Assembly: GCA_000310025.1 (NCBI GenBank)
Contig: FN649733.1
Location: 4,465,049 to 4,529,048, forward strand
DNA: 64,000 bases
Origin: Ectocarpus siliculosus
Taxonomy: Eukaryota; Sar; Phaeophyceae; Ectocarpales; Ectocarpaceae
Direction: 5' to 3'
This document shows, piece after piece, positions 1 to 12,300 of the stretch (position 1 is the stretch's first letter; every line of letters starts with the position of its first letter). Under the pieces are notes generated by a model, which saw nothing but the letters and a program-made list of their open reading frames with translations, searched no databases and was not told where the DNA came from. Position numbers and translations under genes: made by a program.

Positions 1-34
1 CCCCTGCGATGGCCTCGCCAGTCTCCACGATCAC

Positions 35-957
35 CTTCCAGTGACTCGAGCGTATCCATACGACTCCGACGGTGAGCCCCCTCGCGGAGGTTGGTCGATA
101 CCTCCACATCATCATGCTCATCCTCATCCTCATCCTGTGGGGGCGGGGGGGGGGGCGAGTTAAAGCCGAAACAACCATTGCAATTCCCTCGTCTGCATTA
201 AGACCGGCGCCTTAACGTTCCTGCATAACAGGATGGTTCGCGTTATACTCAAGACAATATTGTGATGCGCGAGTGTCACATGCCGATCGCCATCGAGGAT
301 TCTCCCAATATCTGGTTGGGGTTAGGCTTTTACAAGATGGGTTTTAAGATGGATTTAGTTATCCCCCCGGGATAGTAGGTGGACAATCGGCACTTGGTGG
401 TACTGAGCACACACATGAGGGTAACACCGACGTCGTACAAGTAACGCACATCGACCACGCCCGCAAAACAGCGATAGCAGTGAGAGATGACAGCCACCTT
501 GACAACAATGAGAATGACAGGAAGGGCGATAGTACGAGGCACCAGCACAATAACACAAAGCCACCACTACACGACGACCGCAGGACACAATAACTTCCAC
601 GAGGCAAACCCAAGCGGTGGAATACTGCATACCAGCGTCACATGTGTGTATCGTATCTTCAGGATCAGGCCGATGAAAGCGAAATTTACTCGTTACAGGA
701 AGGCGGATGGTGAACACGATGGACACGTCAAACAACAAGAGGCAACATCCCAAAATGTCCACCCTCCTAACAGTAACAGTATTCAAACCAGACGGTAATT
801 GCTACCATTCATACCACAAGAGAAGATGAACATGGCAGCATGAGATGAGACATGAGGACCCACCTGGGGGGAGGGGTTTGAGTCCGAAGAGCTGGAGTTG
901 CTTGGTGCTTCCGTGGTAGGGTCCTCCTCAGCATCCAGCCACATGTCCCCCACGAAC
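35..957 (-). CDS. Possible two-exon fragment of an unidentified minus-strand gene, running off or near the left edge
   Basis: Two exon-like segments read on the minus strand. The first (957 to 864) follows a pyrimidine-rich acceptor ending in CAG and encodes a stretch beginning FVGDMWLDAEEDP, then becomes Ser/Pro-rich, and ends at a GTGGGT donor. The second starts at 134 after a C-rich acceptor ending CCCACAG and opens with a DEDEDEHDD acidic run. A GTGATC donor may end it at 35, or it may continue off the window. The first exon ends in phase 0 and the second opens in phase 0. I do not recognise a domain, and the acidic/Ser-rich composition would fit a linker. No start codon or further upstream exon was found between 958 and 6330. 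This is a weak call resting on splice-site quality and frame agreement only. Confidence 0.3.
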
Positions 958-1968
958 CTGACGTAACAGCGCATAGAACCAAGCCGAAAAGAAATGAGGT
1001 TGCACTCTTCTTGGCACTGCTGTTGTCACTGATAGAGCATCCCGAGCGTGGAAGCAGATCACCCCTCGTGTTCGCATGACGGAGTGCTGAGGGAGATGTG
1101 GGTGTCCTACCTGTAGGTTTTGTAGCGTTGTACTATGCTGTACGGCTACCCCCTGAGGGTGATGAGCAGTAGGTCATATTGTAGCGGCTGGACACGTGAA
1201 CAATGGCACCCGTCGAATGAGAGACAAGGTTCCATAGTTTTCCTCGTGCCTCCTACTATCTACTCAGAATAGTTTTACAGCAGTCGAAGAGTTCGAGGAC
1301 GCTTGCACGAACTTTTTCCTACGGCAACGAGCAAGATGCTGCTGCAGGCCCCTGTGAGTTACCACCTACAACAGGAGCATCACCGGCGCTCGACAGAGGT
1401 ACTGCTGTACATACCTGTAGTGCACAACCAAAGGACATACTTTCTTGCAAGGCTTTCAAATGAAACAATTGCCTGTATTCCCCAAAAAAATGCCTGGGGG
1501 GTTTCAAATCTCACTACTGCTGTATTTTCGTATTTGCCGACGGGGTAGCTGCGGCCGAGCGACGGGTGGGCTTCCCCACTACCAAAAGCGCAACAAAAAA
1601 CCGTAACAAGCAGCCGTGAGTATCCTTAAGTGAATGCATACACTCCCCAGGAACGCTTTGAAGAACGCCTCAAAAGAACGATGCTAAGAGAGAAGATAGA
1701 GGGACGGGACGGGACGGCGTCATCATCTCGACGATAAAACCAGCTCACAACAGCTACTGCTGTACAAGGGTAGACCACAGGGTAGATCGTCTGTCCGTAG
1801 GTTGAGCGCGTACGTACTGCTGTTCCTTCATGTGAAGAATAAGCTTGTTTGGAGGAAAGATAGCCGGTGCCTGACTCTGAAGTTCGTTCACTAACGCTGA
1901 AAATAATAACTACACGCGCTGAGAGAGAGAGATACAGATAGAGGGACAGGGGGGGGGGGGGGGGGGGG

Positions 1969-2325
1969 AAAGGAAAGCCCCAAAAAAACCCCCCCCCCCC
2001 CCAAAACAAAAACAAGGCCCAACCAAAAGGGCCCCCACCAAAAAAAAAAAAAAAAAAAAAAGCCCGGAAAAAAAACCCCCCCCTTGCCCCGGCCGTTCGG
2101 AAATTTTTATTTTTTCTTTTTCCCACAAAATCAAACCCCCACCTTTAATATTAACCCATTTCTTGCTTTTTTTTTAATTTTTTTTTTTAAAAAAGTCCCC
2201 CCAAAAATTATCCCGGCCCCCCCCTCCCCCCCCAAAAAGGGAAAAAACCCCCCCATCTTTTTTTCCAAAATTTTTCCAAACCCAAACCCCCCCCCCTGGG
2301 AAAATTACCCCGGTTTCTTCATTTT
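1969..2325. other. Low-quality duplicate of 2497-2854 before the assembly gap
   Basis: The segment is made almost wholly of smoothed homopolymers, yet it follows 2497-2854 base by base. Its block around 2123-2165 mirrors 2650-2692, and its last bases before the Ns mirror the sequence near 2835-2854. It starts immediately after a run of G at 1949-1968. This is the signature of a read end whose quality collapsed after a poly-G tract and which was not merged with the good read on the other side. It should not be treated as genomic sequence. Confidence 0.85.
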
Positions 2326-2425
2326 NNNNNNNNNNNNNNNNNNNNNNNNNNNNNNNNNNNNNNNNNNNNNNNNNNNNNNNNNNNNNNNNNNNNNNNNNNN
2401 NNNNNNNNNNNNNNNNNNNNNNNNN
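2326..2425. other. Assembly gap of 100 N
   Basis: Exactly 100 unknown bases, a conventional placeholder length. Both flanks are degraded copies of sequence present in good quality on the opposite side, so the true gap is probably zero or negative. Confidence 0.95.
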
Positions 2426-2496
2426 GGTAAAAATAATAACTCCCCGCGTTGGAAAGAAGAAATCCAATTGGGGGCACGGGGGGGGGGGGGGGGGGG
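2426..2496. other. Low-quality duplicate of about 1896-1968 after the assembly gap
   Basis: Starting just after the Ns, this stretch repeats the AAATAATAAC-containing sequence and the purine-rich run of 1896-1950 with errors, then enters a G run at 2478-2496 equivalent to the one at 1949-1968. It is the reciprocal of the degraded copy on the other side of the gap. Confidence 0.8.
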
Positions 2497-4138
2497 CGAA
2501 GGTAATGCCCTACAGTATCCCTGCTCACCCCGTACACAACAACAGTGCACATCAGACGTGGTCGCTACAGGAAAGGAAGAAGACAGGAGAGGCCTGTGAC
2601 AGATGCACCGCCTTGTGCCTGTCGTTCTGGATATTTATACTTTTCACTTCTCACACAACATCAGACCCCAACCTTAACTATTACACCAGTGCGTGCATTG
2701 CTCTGACTGCTATGCTGTAGAGAGGTCCGCCGATCAATCATCCAGGCACGCACCTCCAGCCCGAAGGAGGGAGAGAGCACGCCAAGCCATGCTACCAAAA
2801 TGTTACCAAACCTGAACCCCACACCATGGGAAACGTACGCGGGTGTCATCATGTTTCATGTGCTCGTCGATTCTCTAAACCATTTGGTATGTTGTTGAGC
2901 GAGAGCATCAGGCAGGGTCACGGGGTTCACATGGGAGGAAGTTCAAGCACAGCAAGAGTTGGCTTGTTGTTCTCCTCTACTGCTGTACTCTGCACCAGTA
3001 CCACTCTCGTGCGGTGCTTGACGCCGCTGTTGTGGGGGAAGGTATCCATATCCAGGGTTCACATGAGGCATTATAACTATTTCCTCGGCCGGCCACCAAG
3101 TCGAATCTTTTTCAACACATCTGTATGTAGTTTCCTACGTTTGCTAGGCAAAAAAAAACATGAAGTGAGAAACTCACATGGCTGCGAGCTCACGAAACCT
3201 CCCCTGTGAGCGAGGTATGCATACAAGAGGGCTAGTATTGCATCATCTTCCGAGACATGAATCGAAGGCGTCCACGGAGAAGTGCTATGTTCACAACGCC
3301 CAAAGAGAGGCGGGATGGAGCAAAAGGGGTGTGACGTGACATGACATGGCAGCTGGCGGAGGTAAGAACGGAATAGCAGCACTAGCAGTACCGCCGTGCA
3401 ACAGCAATATGCAAACAATACAAGGTACGTGATATTCTCGGCAAGCAGCGAAGGGCTTTCTTTCCAACTACCAAAAAATAACGGCGTGAGATGACGACGG
3501 ACAAGTCAGAAAGTAATCGGCAGCGGAAGGTGGGTGCCTCTTTGCTCTTGCTATTGATTGTTTGTTGCGAGCTTGCTCATCACCATCCTATCCGCGCACC
3601 AACACGCGAAACACAACAGTGCCAGAAGTACGCCGAATATTCCGAGTGGCAGGACTTCACCTCCGCGCACCCCTAGCGAACGCAAACCCAAAATAACTCC
3701 GTCCGAGTACCGGCCAGGAGACCCTCAAGAGCATCCCTTCCAATACTTGAGTACAAGTAGTTCAACAAATATGCAATGCCGAGATCCGCAGATTTCATCG
3801 AACAGCAGCACTGCCCTGATAGTACGCAGCAAGGAGCGGAAAACGCTGGATCCCACCAACCAACCCGAGAGGGGCGGGGGCGGGGGAAACGAAAACAATC
3901 AGTGAAAACAATACACCGGGATACGCATACGCAGGCACAGACGCACCGGAGCAAACACGAAATGTGTATGCACACTATTATAGACAGGCGTAGCAACACC
4001 ACCGATTGCGTGTAAAGTGTTGTAACCAGCACCTTTTGCCGCCATCTTGGACCATCTTGGACCAATAGCTGTAATAAGTACTTTGCGTAGATGATTATGC
4101 TGCTGGGGTAACCTTTGCGATTCGTACTTGCACATAAT

Positions 4139-4443
4139 TCCGGTCGCCCCGGTGGTCTAGTTGGTATGCTCGAAACCTTGTAGAGGTCAGGTCAGCGGTT
4201 CGGATTCCGGCGTAAGCGAGCTTTCCTTTTTTCTCTCGCTTCCGCTTCTGGCCATGTGGATAGCGCTAGTTCGTGTGTACACAGAGAGGAAAGAGAGTGC
4301 TGAACTCTTCTCGCATTAAAAATCGAAGGCAAACTACTGCAGGAGGGGAGGGTAGAGAGGGGCTCTTCTGTGTGACCACGGGTGGGAGTAAACGGCACCA
4401 GTGCTGTGAGCGCTGATTTGAAGTGAAGACAAAAAAAAAAAAA
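4139..4443 (+). mobile_element. tRNA-derived SINE
   Basis: The head carries an RNA polymerase III A-box-like TGGTCTAGTTGG at about 4153-4164 and a B-box-like GGTTCGGATTCC about 35 bases downstream, with tRNA-like spacing. The body continues to a GTGAAGACAAAAAA tail. No clean cloverleaf can be drawn, so a working tRNA gene is unlikely. A related head sits in the opposite orientation at about 19450-19530. The 3' limit is set by the A-rich tail and is approximate. Confidence 0.6.
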
Positions 4444-4567
4444 TTACTTCCGTTTTGTGTGAGTACGCTGTTTCGGGAGTAAACGGCACCAGTGCTGTGA
4501 GCGCTGATATGAAGTGAAGACCAAGAAAAAAAAATTACTTCCGTTTTGTGTGAGTACGCTGTTTCGG
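4384..4567 (+). repeat. Tandem duplication, two units of 91 bp
   Basis: The unit starting GGGAGTAAACGGCACC at 4384 recurs at 4475 with few differences. Both copies contain GAAGTGAAGAC followed by an A-rich tract and end in GCTGTTTCGG. The first unit overlaps the A-rich tail of the SINE, so the duplication involves the SINE 3' end. Confidence 0.85.
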
Positions 4568-6330
4568 ACAGCTCGTCACGTTGTTATAGAATGCGAAGCC
4601 TTGTTTCCGTTGTGCATATACTACCACCGTCGAGGTCGGGAAAGTAGCACACAAGAATGACGACAGGAGGACAGGAGAAGGTCTCAATCTCTCAATGTCT
4701 GGGTCGAGGACGGAGGTCAGAACGGTTTGGAACATGCATGAACACGTACTTTACTCTTGCGGAGCGTACACCGTACACCAACATTAACATCGATCGGCTG
4801 ATGAAATGTCTGCATCTCCGGCAAAAAACGCACAGAATTGCGAGTTGGATGGTTCGGATGCGAAGGGTAGAGGGGGCGGAGAAGGAGGCGGCTGTTCATT
4901 GGTCTACGTAGTCGATAGTCGATAGCAGTTCGCGTACGGCAGGCAGTCGGGCGATGAAGCTATGTATGAAGAATGCTTGAGTGTTCTGTGTGCGGACGGT
5001 GCCAGTGCGGAGAGACTTCCGCCTGTGCAACACACGCGCTGTGCTTTGATTCTGCTGCGCGAAACCCAATCCCCATTGAACGCGAGCTATAGCCTGCCGA
5101 AAAGTGCGAAGGGCGAAGGCAAGCCGATCAGCTCAGCATCTCGAGTGGGGTGGTGGATCGGCAGTGTAGTATAGTGGGAGTTCTGGTCACACGCACACAT
5201 CGGCCAACACAGAATACATTGTACCGGTCGGTTCGCCTCAGGAAGATGGAGAGGATGTTTTGCGGAACACGTTTTCCACCTGGTGCGTCTCGGACGCCCA
5301 GCATTGATTGTCTGGTTTCGCGTGTGCACATTATATACAGGGTGGGCCTCGTGTTCCCCCCCTGCTGATGGGTGCTAAGTGTCTCACTTTGGAACCACAC
5401 CATATGGATGGATAAGGCTGCACTTGGCCGAAATTTTAGACTACAAGCAGGTGGTGTAATCCTTCCAAGCTGCTGTTGCGCCAGCCAGCATTTACCTCAT
5501 GCATACGACTGCTGTTGTGCCCACAAAAGGTTGAGGTTCTGGGTGAACCGAGAAGCTCGCCAAGCATCCACGGCAGTTGTCACTGTCGTACGCGAACTAA
5601 TGCTTCCAGTGCATGCTGCCCGTCTTGAGCACACACAAGCGTGGCGATAAATACTTCAGGAAGCTGTTCATCAGTGGGCTGCGATGCTATGAGGTACATA
5701 CTCACTCCAAGTATGCGGGAGAAACGTTACACACGTACGTGAAGCCCTCCTTCGAAACACCAAAGACACAAGGCACAGGACACACCTCGATGGGTCCTCA
5801 TGGTCGGAGCTTCCTCCGTTGTCTGGACCCACGCTCGCCATCCTTCGCTCCCCAGCGTCTGTCCACCACCTCACAGGAGATGGGGCTAGAAGCAATGATC
5901 AAAATCAGTGATGGCAATGGGTTGGCGTGCCAGGAAACAAGAAACAAGGACTGGGAGGTTCCGTAGATTACGATTCCATTCAGGTTTTAAAGGGGATGGG
6001 TGCCGCGAAACGCCTCCAGAACCATTCTCTCAGAATATTGTAAGGACCCATCGGCAATCTGCTCACCGTAATTCCGCCGCTTCGGGACCCACCGGAACCG
6101 CTGCAGCAGTGGCACCACCACCCACACCTCCCGCCGGTGCTCTCCGTCCTGCTGCCAACCACACACCAACGTGCTCACATGAGTACTGACCATCTCTGAA
6201 TCTTTGCGCATGTTCGAGGCCACCGTTGGTGTCTTCCAGGACTCGTTCTTCGCGCGCGTGCTCGCTGCTCACCTCAACGCTGAGGCGTGTGCCCTCTCGC
6301 ACTTTTTTCTCCTGCCAAGCTGCCATTGGG
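4568..6330. other. Intergenic stretch upstream of the reductase gene
   Basis: No exon could be supported. ORFs at 5987-6326 on the minus strand reach a possible GTGAGC donor near 6065, so an exon of a divergent gene is conceivable, but nothing in it is recognisable. Promoter elements such as a TATA box were not evident near 6200-6330. Confidence 0.45.
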
Positions 6331-9300
6331 ATGCTTGGCTTCCGCGTGCTCGGCTTAGCGCTCCTCGCTTACACTGCCTTTTGGGTAGCCGCCTACCGAG
6401 GGCTGTGGTATGACGGCCATGTATTTGCTAGGAAGAGCTCAGCGTTTGAGTTTAACCAAGGCGACTTCTACGTGTCAGGTGTGTTACTTTGTAATTTTTT
6501 TTGCCCATCCGGGTAACATGTAATGGCGGTGTAATTGCGATTTTTTTTCAAAATTTCACCACTTCCCCCTGTTTACACGGATGTAGTTTTGCCTTCGATC
6601 TCAGTCCCAACGTCAAGTTGTGTAAGGTATAAGGCTCAAAAGCAGCAAAGCAAGCGTTCACTCTAGAGAAATATGGCCGTCACCTCCTGCTTGTAGTCCT
6701 ACTTGTATAATGTACTCATAAGAAGGTGGAAATAGGGCACACGTCGTGTACAGCAGTAAATAGTGTACGTCAGTAGTCTACACGATACACGGGCGCGCTT
6801 GTGTTGGGCATCCTCCATTTCACCTGTTCTTTCCGGTATGGTGCTTGACATCATTGAAAACGTTGAGGAGTAGAAGGCGAGCAGGGAGGGGAGAGGTGCG
6901 GAGAGATTCACGTCTGTGAATTTATAGGCTCTTTTACATTTTGCGGTACAATGACGTCGCGGCGGAGGTACTTCACGACAGCCTGCTTATGTAGGCGATG
7001 CGCCGCTCATTGCTGACGGCATATTCCGTACGTTCGACGAACGCTCACTGCTGTAGTTTGTGTGGATCCAGTAGCAGAACTTCACCCACTCTTGTCCAAC
7101 ACGCCCTCTCGATTCTCGCTGTAGGTGGCAAGGCGAGAATTCTGGTGTTCTTCGTGGCGCCGATTCTCTTAGCAGCCGTCTGCGGTGCATGTTGGGAGGC
7201 TGCTCTTATAGTGAAACAGTTCCGGAGGCTTCGACACACGGTGCCCTTGGACACCACTCGGGCAGGCAACAGTAGCAGCAGCAGCGTCGTTGGAGGCACC
7301 GGAAAAGAAACCGCTGGCAAGCAGCCGAAATCGCGTCGACTATGGACAATTCTGCACTACAATATTCGTCTGCTCGGGGAGGGTTCTCCGTGAGTTGCGT
7401 TGGAAAAGAATATGATGCTTCGTACCTGTGTGGTGAACGATTTACCAGCCTTTCGCTGCGGTTCGCGTGCGGTATGTGCCATTGCTATTCATTATGACGT
7501 GTTTTGTGCTTCGGTATATGTTTCGCTCTCGGCAGTGCATCGTTTCTCACGCTTCCTTCTCAGGGGCACATAGGGGCTGTACATCACAGCGCCCGAGCGA
7601 GGGCTGCTAGGCATCCGTGGCGCGTGCTATCAATGACTGAAGTCACGGGGACTGACTCTATACCCCGGGGACGCGTTCTGTGCGACAACGGCCTTCACAG
7701 GATTTACAAAACATTTACGTTCATCCGCACAAACTCGGGCACTTTTGACTCCTGCGCAAGACACACACCTGCCCACACACCATGAACAACGCGGTTCAAA
7801 ACGTAAGAGAGCGATCAAGGGCAGCGGGTTACGGCAGTAGGATCTGCGGCAAATACGCCGCTTGCCTAATATTTAACACACACACGCCCACGCCCACGCG
7901 AAAAGTTAAGGTGAGATTTTCTTTTTTCCCTTCACATGGCGTAATGCGAGACAAACTCCTAACTACAGTTTGTAATCTAAACCAGCACTAACAGCCGTTG
8001 AGATCCGACTATATGTAATCCGTGATGGCATTGGCCACGTCCTCTTGCGTCGCCCCCGGGAGGTAAGCGAACCCCCCCCCCCCGAAAGGAAACCGTGTGG
8101 AGTTTGTATTTTGAGATGAAACGTGGCGAGGAGACATGGCAATGGCAAAAAAATCAAATTTCGCCTGGACAGCATATTTGGTCTTGTTGCAAGCTGTGTT
8201 GTTGCGCCTACAGCGCTGGTGTGAACGATGAACGACAGCATGGTTGTTGTCACCGAGAGGAGGCAATGCTCACGGTTGCCTGCCCGACTGTGACCCGTGT
8301 GTTTTAATGCCAAGCACACGCGCACGTGTGCCACGCACGAAAAAGCGGGCTTTTCTTCGATCATGTATCATGACATCATGACAACAGGCGTTCTCCCACA
8401 GGGGCTCAGCTCCCGTGTTGCGAATGCTCATCAGTAAATAGCACGTCTGTCGAAACAACGGCGGCCATGGCACCATAGTGGTACTGACCCTGTATTTTTT
8501 TGTCAAACGGGTACCTGTGTGCGTATCGCCTGCGTGTGTTTATTTGAGCAGATGGATGACTGTCGGAGAGGTTCTTGCGCTCCTGGGATACGTTGTTTTG
8601 ATGATCACCATGGTCTGGCAAGGGGTGAACTTCAAAGTGCAGGAGTACTCCGAGCAACACACCACGGGGACCGGCAATTCGCTCATCATGTGAGTACTAC
8701 AAGGTGTTGATCTTTACTTGGTTCCTTACAAATCAAGCCATACGCCGTTGGAAGGCTCACACCGCAGGGCTCTCTAACGTTATCGGAACACTCCGCTCTG
8801 CCCACCAAGTGTTGCAGACACTCGCATACTTGGAGCATTATTTATCCTGGACTGCCGCTGAGAGTGTCCCACTTGAAGTGACTACTGGGACTGTTGCTCA
8901 ACGAATGGGAATCCGTACATGTGCAGCAGCAGTTGTTTTTTCGCGTTGTGAGATTCCTTGTTGGCCGTAGCTCATGAGTCGTCTTGTATGATTGTTTCGA
9001 GTTTTGTCTTTTAACAAGAGTTCAAGAGCAGCTTGCCGCAATTGATCAAATTGGGCACATTCAGGGTGCATACCAAAGCTGCACCGCAGCACAATGTTTT
9101 GCATTTGCCCCACCTGGCAGCTGCCATGGGTATCCATATGACAAGCCCAACCCCATATATTTCTCTTTGTTTGTCGAAGAAGGTCTTCACACATGGTCTC
9201 ACCCGCGTCCCCACATTGTGAATCCAGTATTGAGCACGACCTTTGATGCGAAGCTCGGTTGCCCTAGATGCTGTTGCCTGGCCCTTGTCCCCGGTTCCGG

Positions 9301-12300
9301 TGTGGCAAGACGACGAAACTTGGCCCAACAGCATTCGCCGAGGACAACATCACGTTACGTTTGTCTTGTCTGTTTCTCGTTCAGTTTTCTGGGCAGGCGA
9401 CCCCCTCGCCAAACGATCCGTGCAAGCTCTTCAACGTTTCCCCTCTCTTGTGTATCGATCTCGTTTCCGCAGACTTAAGAACGTCGCCAAGTACACGGGG
9501 TTTGCGGCGGCAATCCAGTTCAGCATTGTCCTCATCCCGGTGTCCCGCGACAGCAAGATCTGGTCGACGATCGGAGTGCCTGTCGAGCGTGCCGTTCTCT
9601 ATCACACAACGCTCGGCCACTTGGCCTTCGTCAGCCTCTTCCTGCATGGGATCCTGTACATGGCCTACTACGTACAGAAACATGGCTGGGCGTACGCCGT
9701 GAATTCGTCGTTTCATTACAAGGGAAAAGGGGTTAACGTCCCTGCCGGTGTGTATCTTGCCAACTGTGATGTGTCGTGCGAACCCCGATCCAACATGGGG
9801 GGTTGTATGGCCAGCTCTATTGGTGATTTGGTTTAGCTTCGCCGATAGTAGCGGAAGGGTGGATGATGTCCGCGGGACCGGGCACGCTGTCCCTATCTGT
9901 TTAGGCAAGTTCAAGCTGCAAGTCAGGACCATAGACGATGCGATCCAAGCAGGGTCGTTTTCCGTTGGCCTCGAACTTTGCCCTCCAGGTCGTTGGAAGA
10001 GCTATGAAACTGTCCTGAAAACTCCATGTCTTCTGAGCTCTTGGTTTCTTGTGTTTTTTTTGTGTGAATTGTCTCTTTGTCTCTTGGTGACAGGTTTCAT
10101 CGCCGGCCTTTGTGCCCTTCCGATGTGGGTCTTGTCGCTGCACTTCTTCAGGCGAGAGTACTACCGGCTCTTCAAGACGAGCCACTTTTTATTCATCGGT
10201 GTTTTCGGCGCCGGAATGGTCCACTATGACGGCTTCGTCCACTATCTGTTGGCCGGCTTCGTGCTGTACCTTGTCCACGCGGTCTATCGCCTGGGTAACT
10301 GGAACTGGTGAGAGCCTCGCGCTTGGTACCATCGATATCTTGCAAGAACGGATAATAATTGTTTTGGGCGATTGTTCGGCAAGAGTTGTGGCGCCTAGCT
10401 ATATGTGTCGGCCGATCCCTAGGTCATGCTCTACGAACAGGGCAGTCGTCAATGTCTGGGCTTCTTCGATGGCGTGTAGATAATCCAGGAAGCCACCAGG
10501 TGATACAGAATAGTACCCGTTCAGAGGCAGTCAGTCAGTCAATCCGAGGCAGTTGGTATATCCTTCCTTGGGCGTCTGAACTCGTGTCGACTGATTGTAG
10601 GGTTTACTGGTGCTTCTGTGTGCTTAGTTGAGTGAAATACGTTGGGAGTTCGACGTTCGGCACTTCCTCATCGCTGCATGTGCACCGTCACCGTACATGG
10701 CAGCATTGTAATAAATGCTTCGGAATCAAAGACCTACAGTCCAACCGTTACAGCTCGATAAGTGTCCCGAAACTTGCGGTGCCACCGCCATGTCACGAAA
10801 CCGAAGTGCTTTTTTCCTGGAGATGTCGTGCAGCGTACCTTTAGGGTTACGGTTACGACTCGAGTTCGATACCTCCCATGCCTGTGCGAAAATTCAATTT
10901 TATTGTGTTCGCTGTTGCTCTTTCAGCACACCCCTGTGCTACATTTCCAGCCTGTGCTATATAGCCCGACTTTCCAACTTTAAGCGTACGCCTCCCCCGG
11001 TTGCCGCTACGGCCCCTGTACCATGCCGTCATAACAACAGGTGGAGTGTGCTCAGGCAGTGCTTTTGCAAGAGTTCAGCTAGAGGTTGCGGCGATTGCGC
11101 TCTCGTGCACCTCGAAGCAGGGGACGGGTACACGCGCCTGGTGCTGCGCAACCCTAGCAACCACAGTCCGGCCAAAGGAGGCACATTCGTGTACATCAGT
11201 GTGCCCGCACTCCTGGGCACGATTGAGGCCCACCCCATGTCTGTGGCTCTGCGAGGCGCCCCGCCACATCTCTGGAACGCCTCGTTGGACGACGGAGTCT
11301 TCACGCTATGTGAGAGCTCTACGAGCATGTCACCGTTGTACCAATCTTGGTTGATTTCTGATGGGTGATGTGAGAACAGTGGTGTACGAAACACGTGACC
11401 AAAGTTCGTGATCTCCCGTGACTCGTTTGTTGCATCGCTCGAACTAGATCGACGAATGAAATAGGAACGTGTGTGGTCGTTGCCCACCGCTGTCATGTAG
11501 TCGGTGGTACAGAATACTTGACGCTGTGTGATTGTAAGCGAATCGAGCAATCAAGCTACAAATCGATGTGAACTCTCACCTCTCCTGACATTAAACCGCT
11601 AGAACGCGAACAAGCATCACGGGTGCGAGGAAGGCAAAGAGTTTCCGAACGGGATGGGCTATGGTCTATGGATCCACGCATAATCGGATTTCGACGGTTC
11701 GGGGACTTACCCCGGAATCCTCTCAGAGCGTCCTCCCCGGGAGGGGCAGTACGATTTGTTTGGGAGAAGCGCACGCCGACGAGACATTCATCTGTCGTAC
11801 CCATGCCTGATCGCACTGCGCCACGTCTGGGCACTAGCACCTGAAGAAGTGGTGGTCCACAATCCTTTTTTCTGAACCTCGTCTGTCGCTTCCGAAAATT
11901 AACAGACATTAAGACCATGGGCTCATGGACGCTAGCCCTGCAAAAGCAGGAAAGTGACAACCTCACCGTTCATGTGGACGGGCTGTATGGCGGTGCACCG
12001 TCGCTGGCATCCATGAAACAAGCGGGATTTCCAAAGGTGGTTTTGTTTGCAGGCGGCAGTGGCGTCACATCCTTCACGGCTCTAATCCAGGTGATTGCCG
12101 AGTAATACTCTCTTGCAACTGGCTACGGATGACCCGGACGCAATATTACAACTTGCATTTGTGTTCTATAGCCGCCAGTTCATGGCTTGCGTGGGCGGCA
12201 AGCGGTATCGTAAATCAGAACGCGATTTGAAACTAAAACAACAGTCCTGTTCGACGGCATGCCGGAATTTTGGTGGTTGTGACAAGCGTGATTGATTCAG

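Larger units (their letters stand above)
958..4138. other. Non-coding stretch with no recognisable gene
   Basis: No ORF here has family character or flanking splice logic. It holds several copies of the word CTGCTGTA (near 1403, 1522, 1755 and 2981), a G homopolymer and the assembly gap described separately. The ORFs across 1626-2126 and 2084-2599 are made of homopolymer runs and are not genes. Confidence 0.6.

Noticed and set aside
1626-2599. Long ORFs on both strands around the gap, rich in Phe, Gly, Pro and Lys
   Set aside because: They are translations of homopolymer artefacts and Ns, not genes.
8704-8970. ORF directly after reductase exon 3
   Set aside because: The GTGAGT donor at 8690 and the phase match to exon 4 at 9473 place it in an intron.
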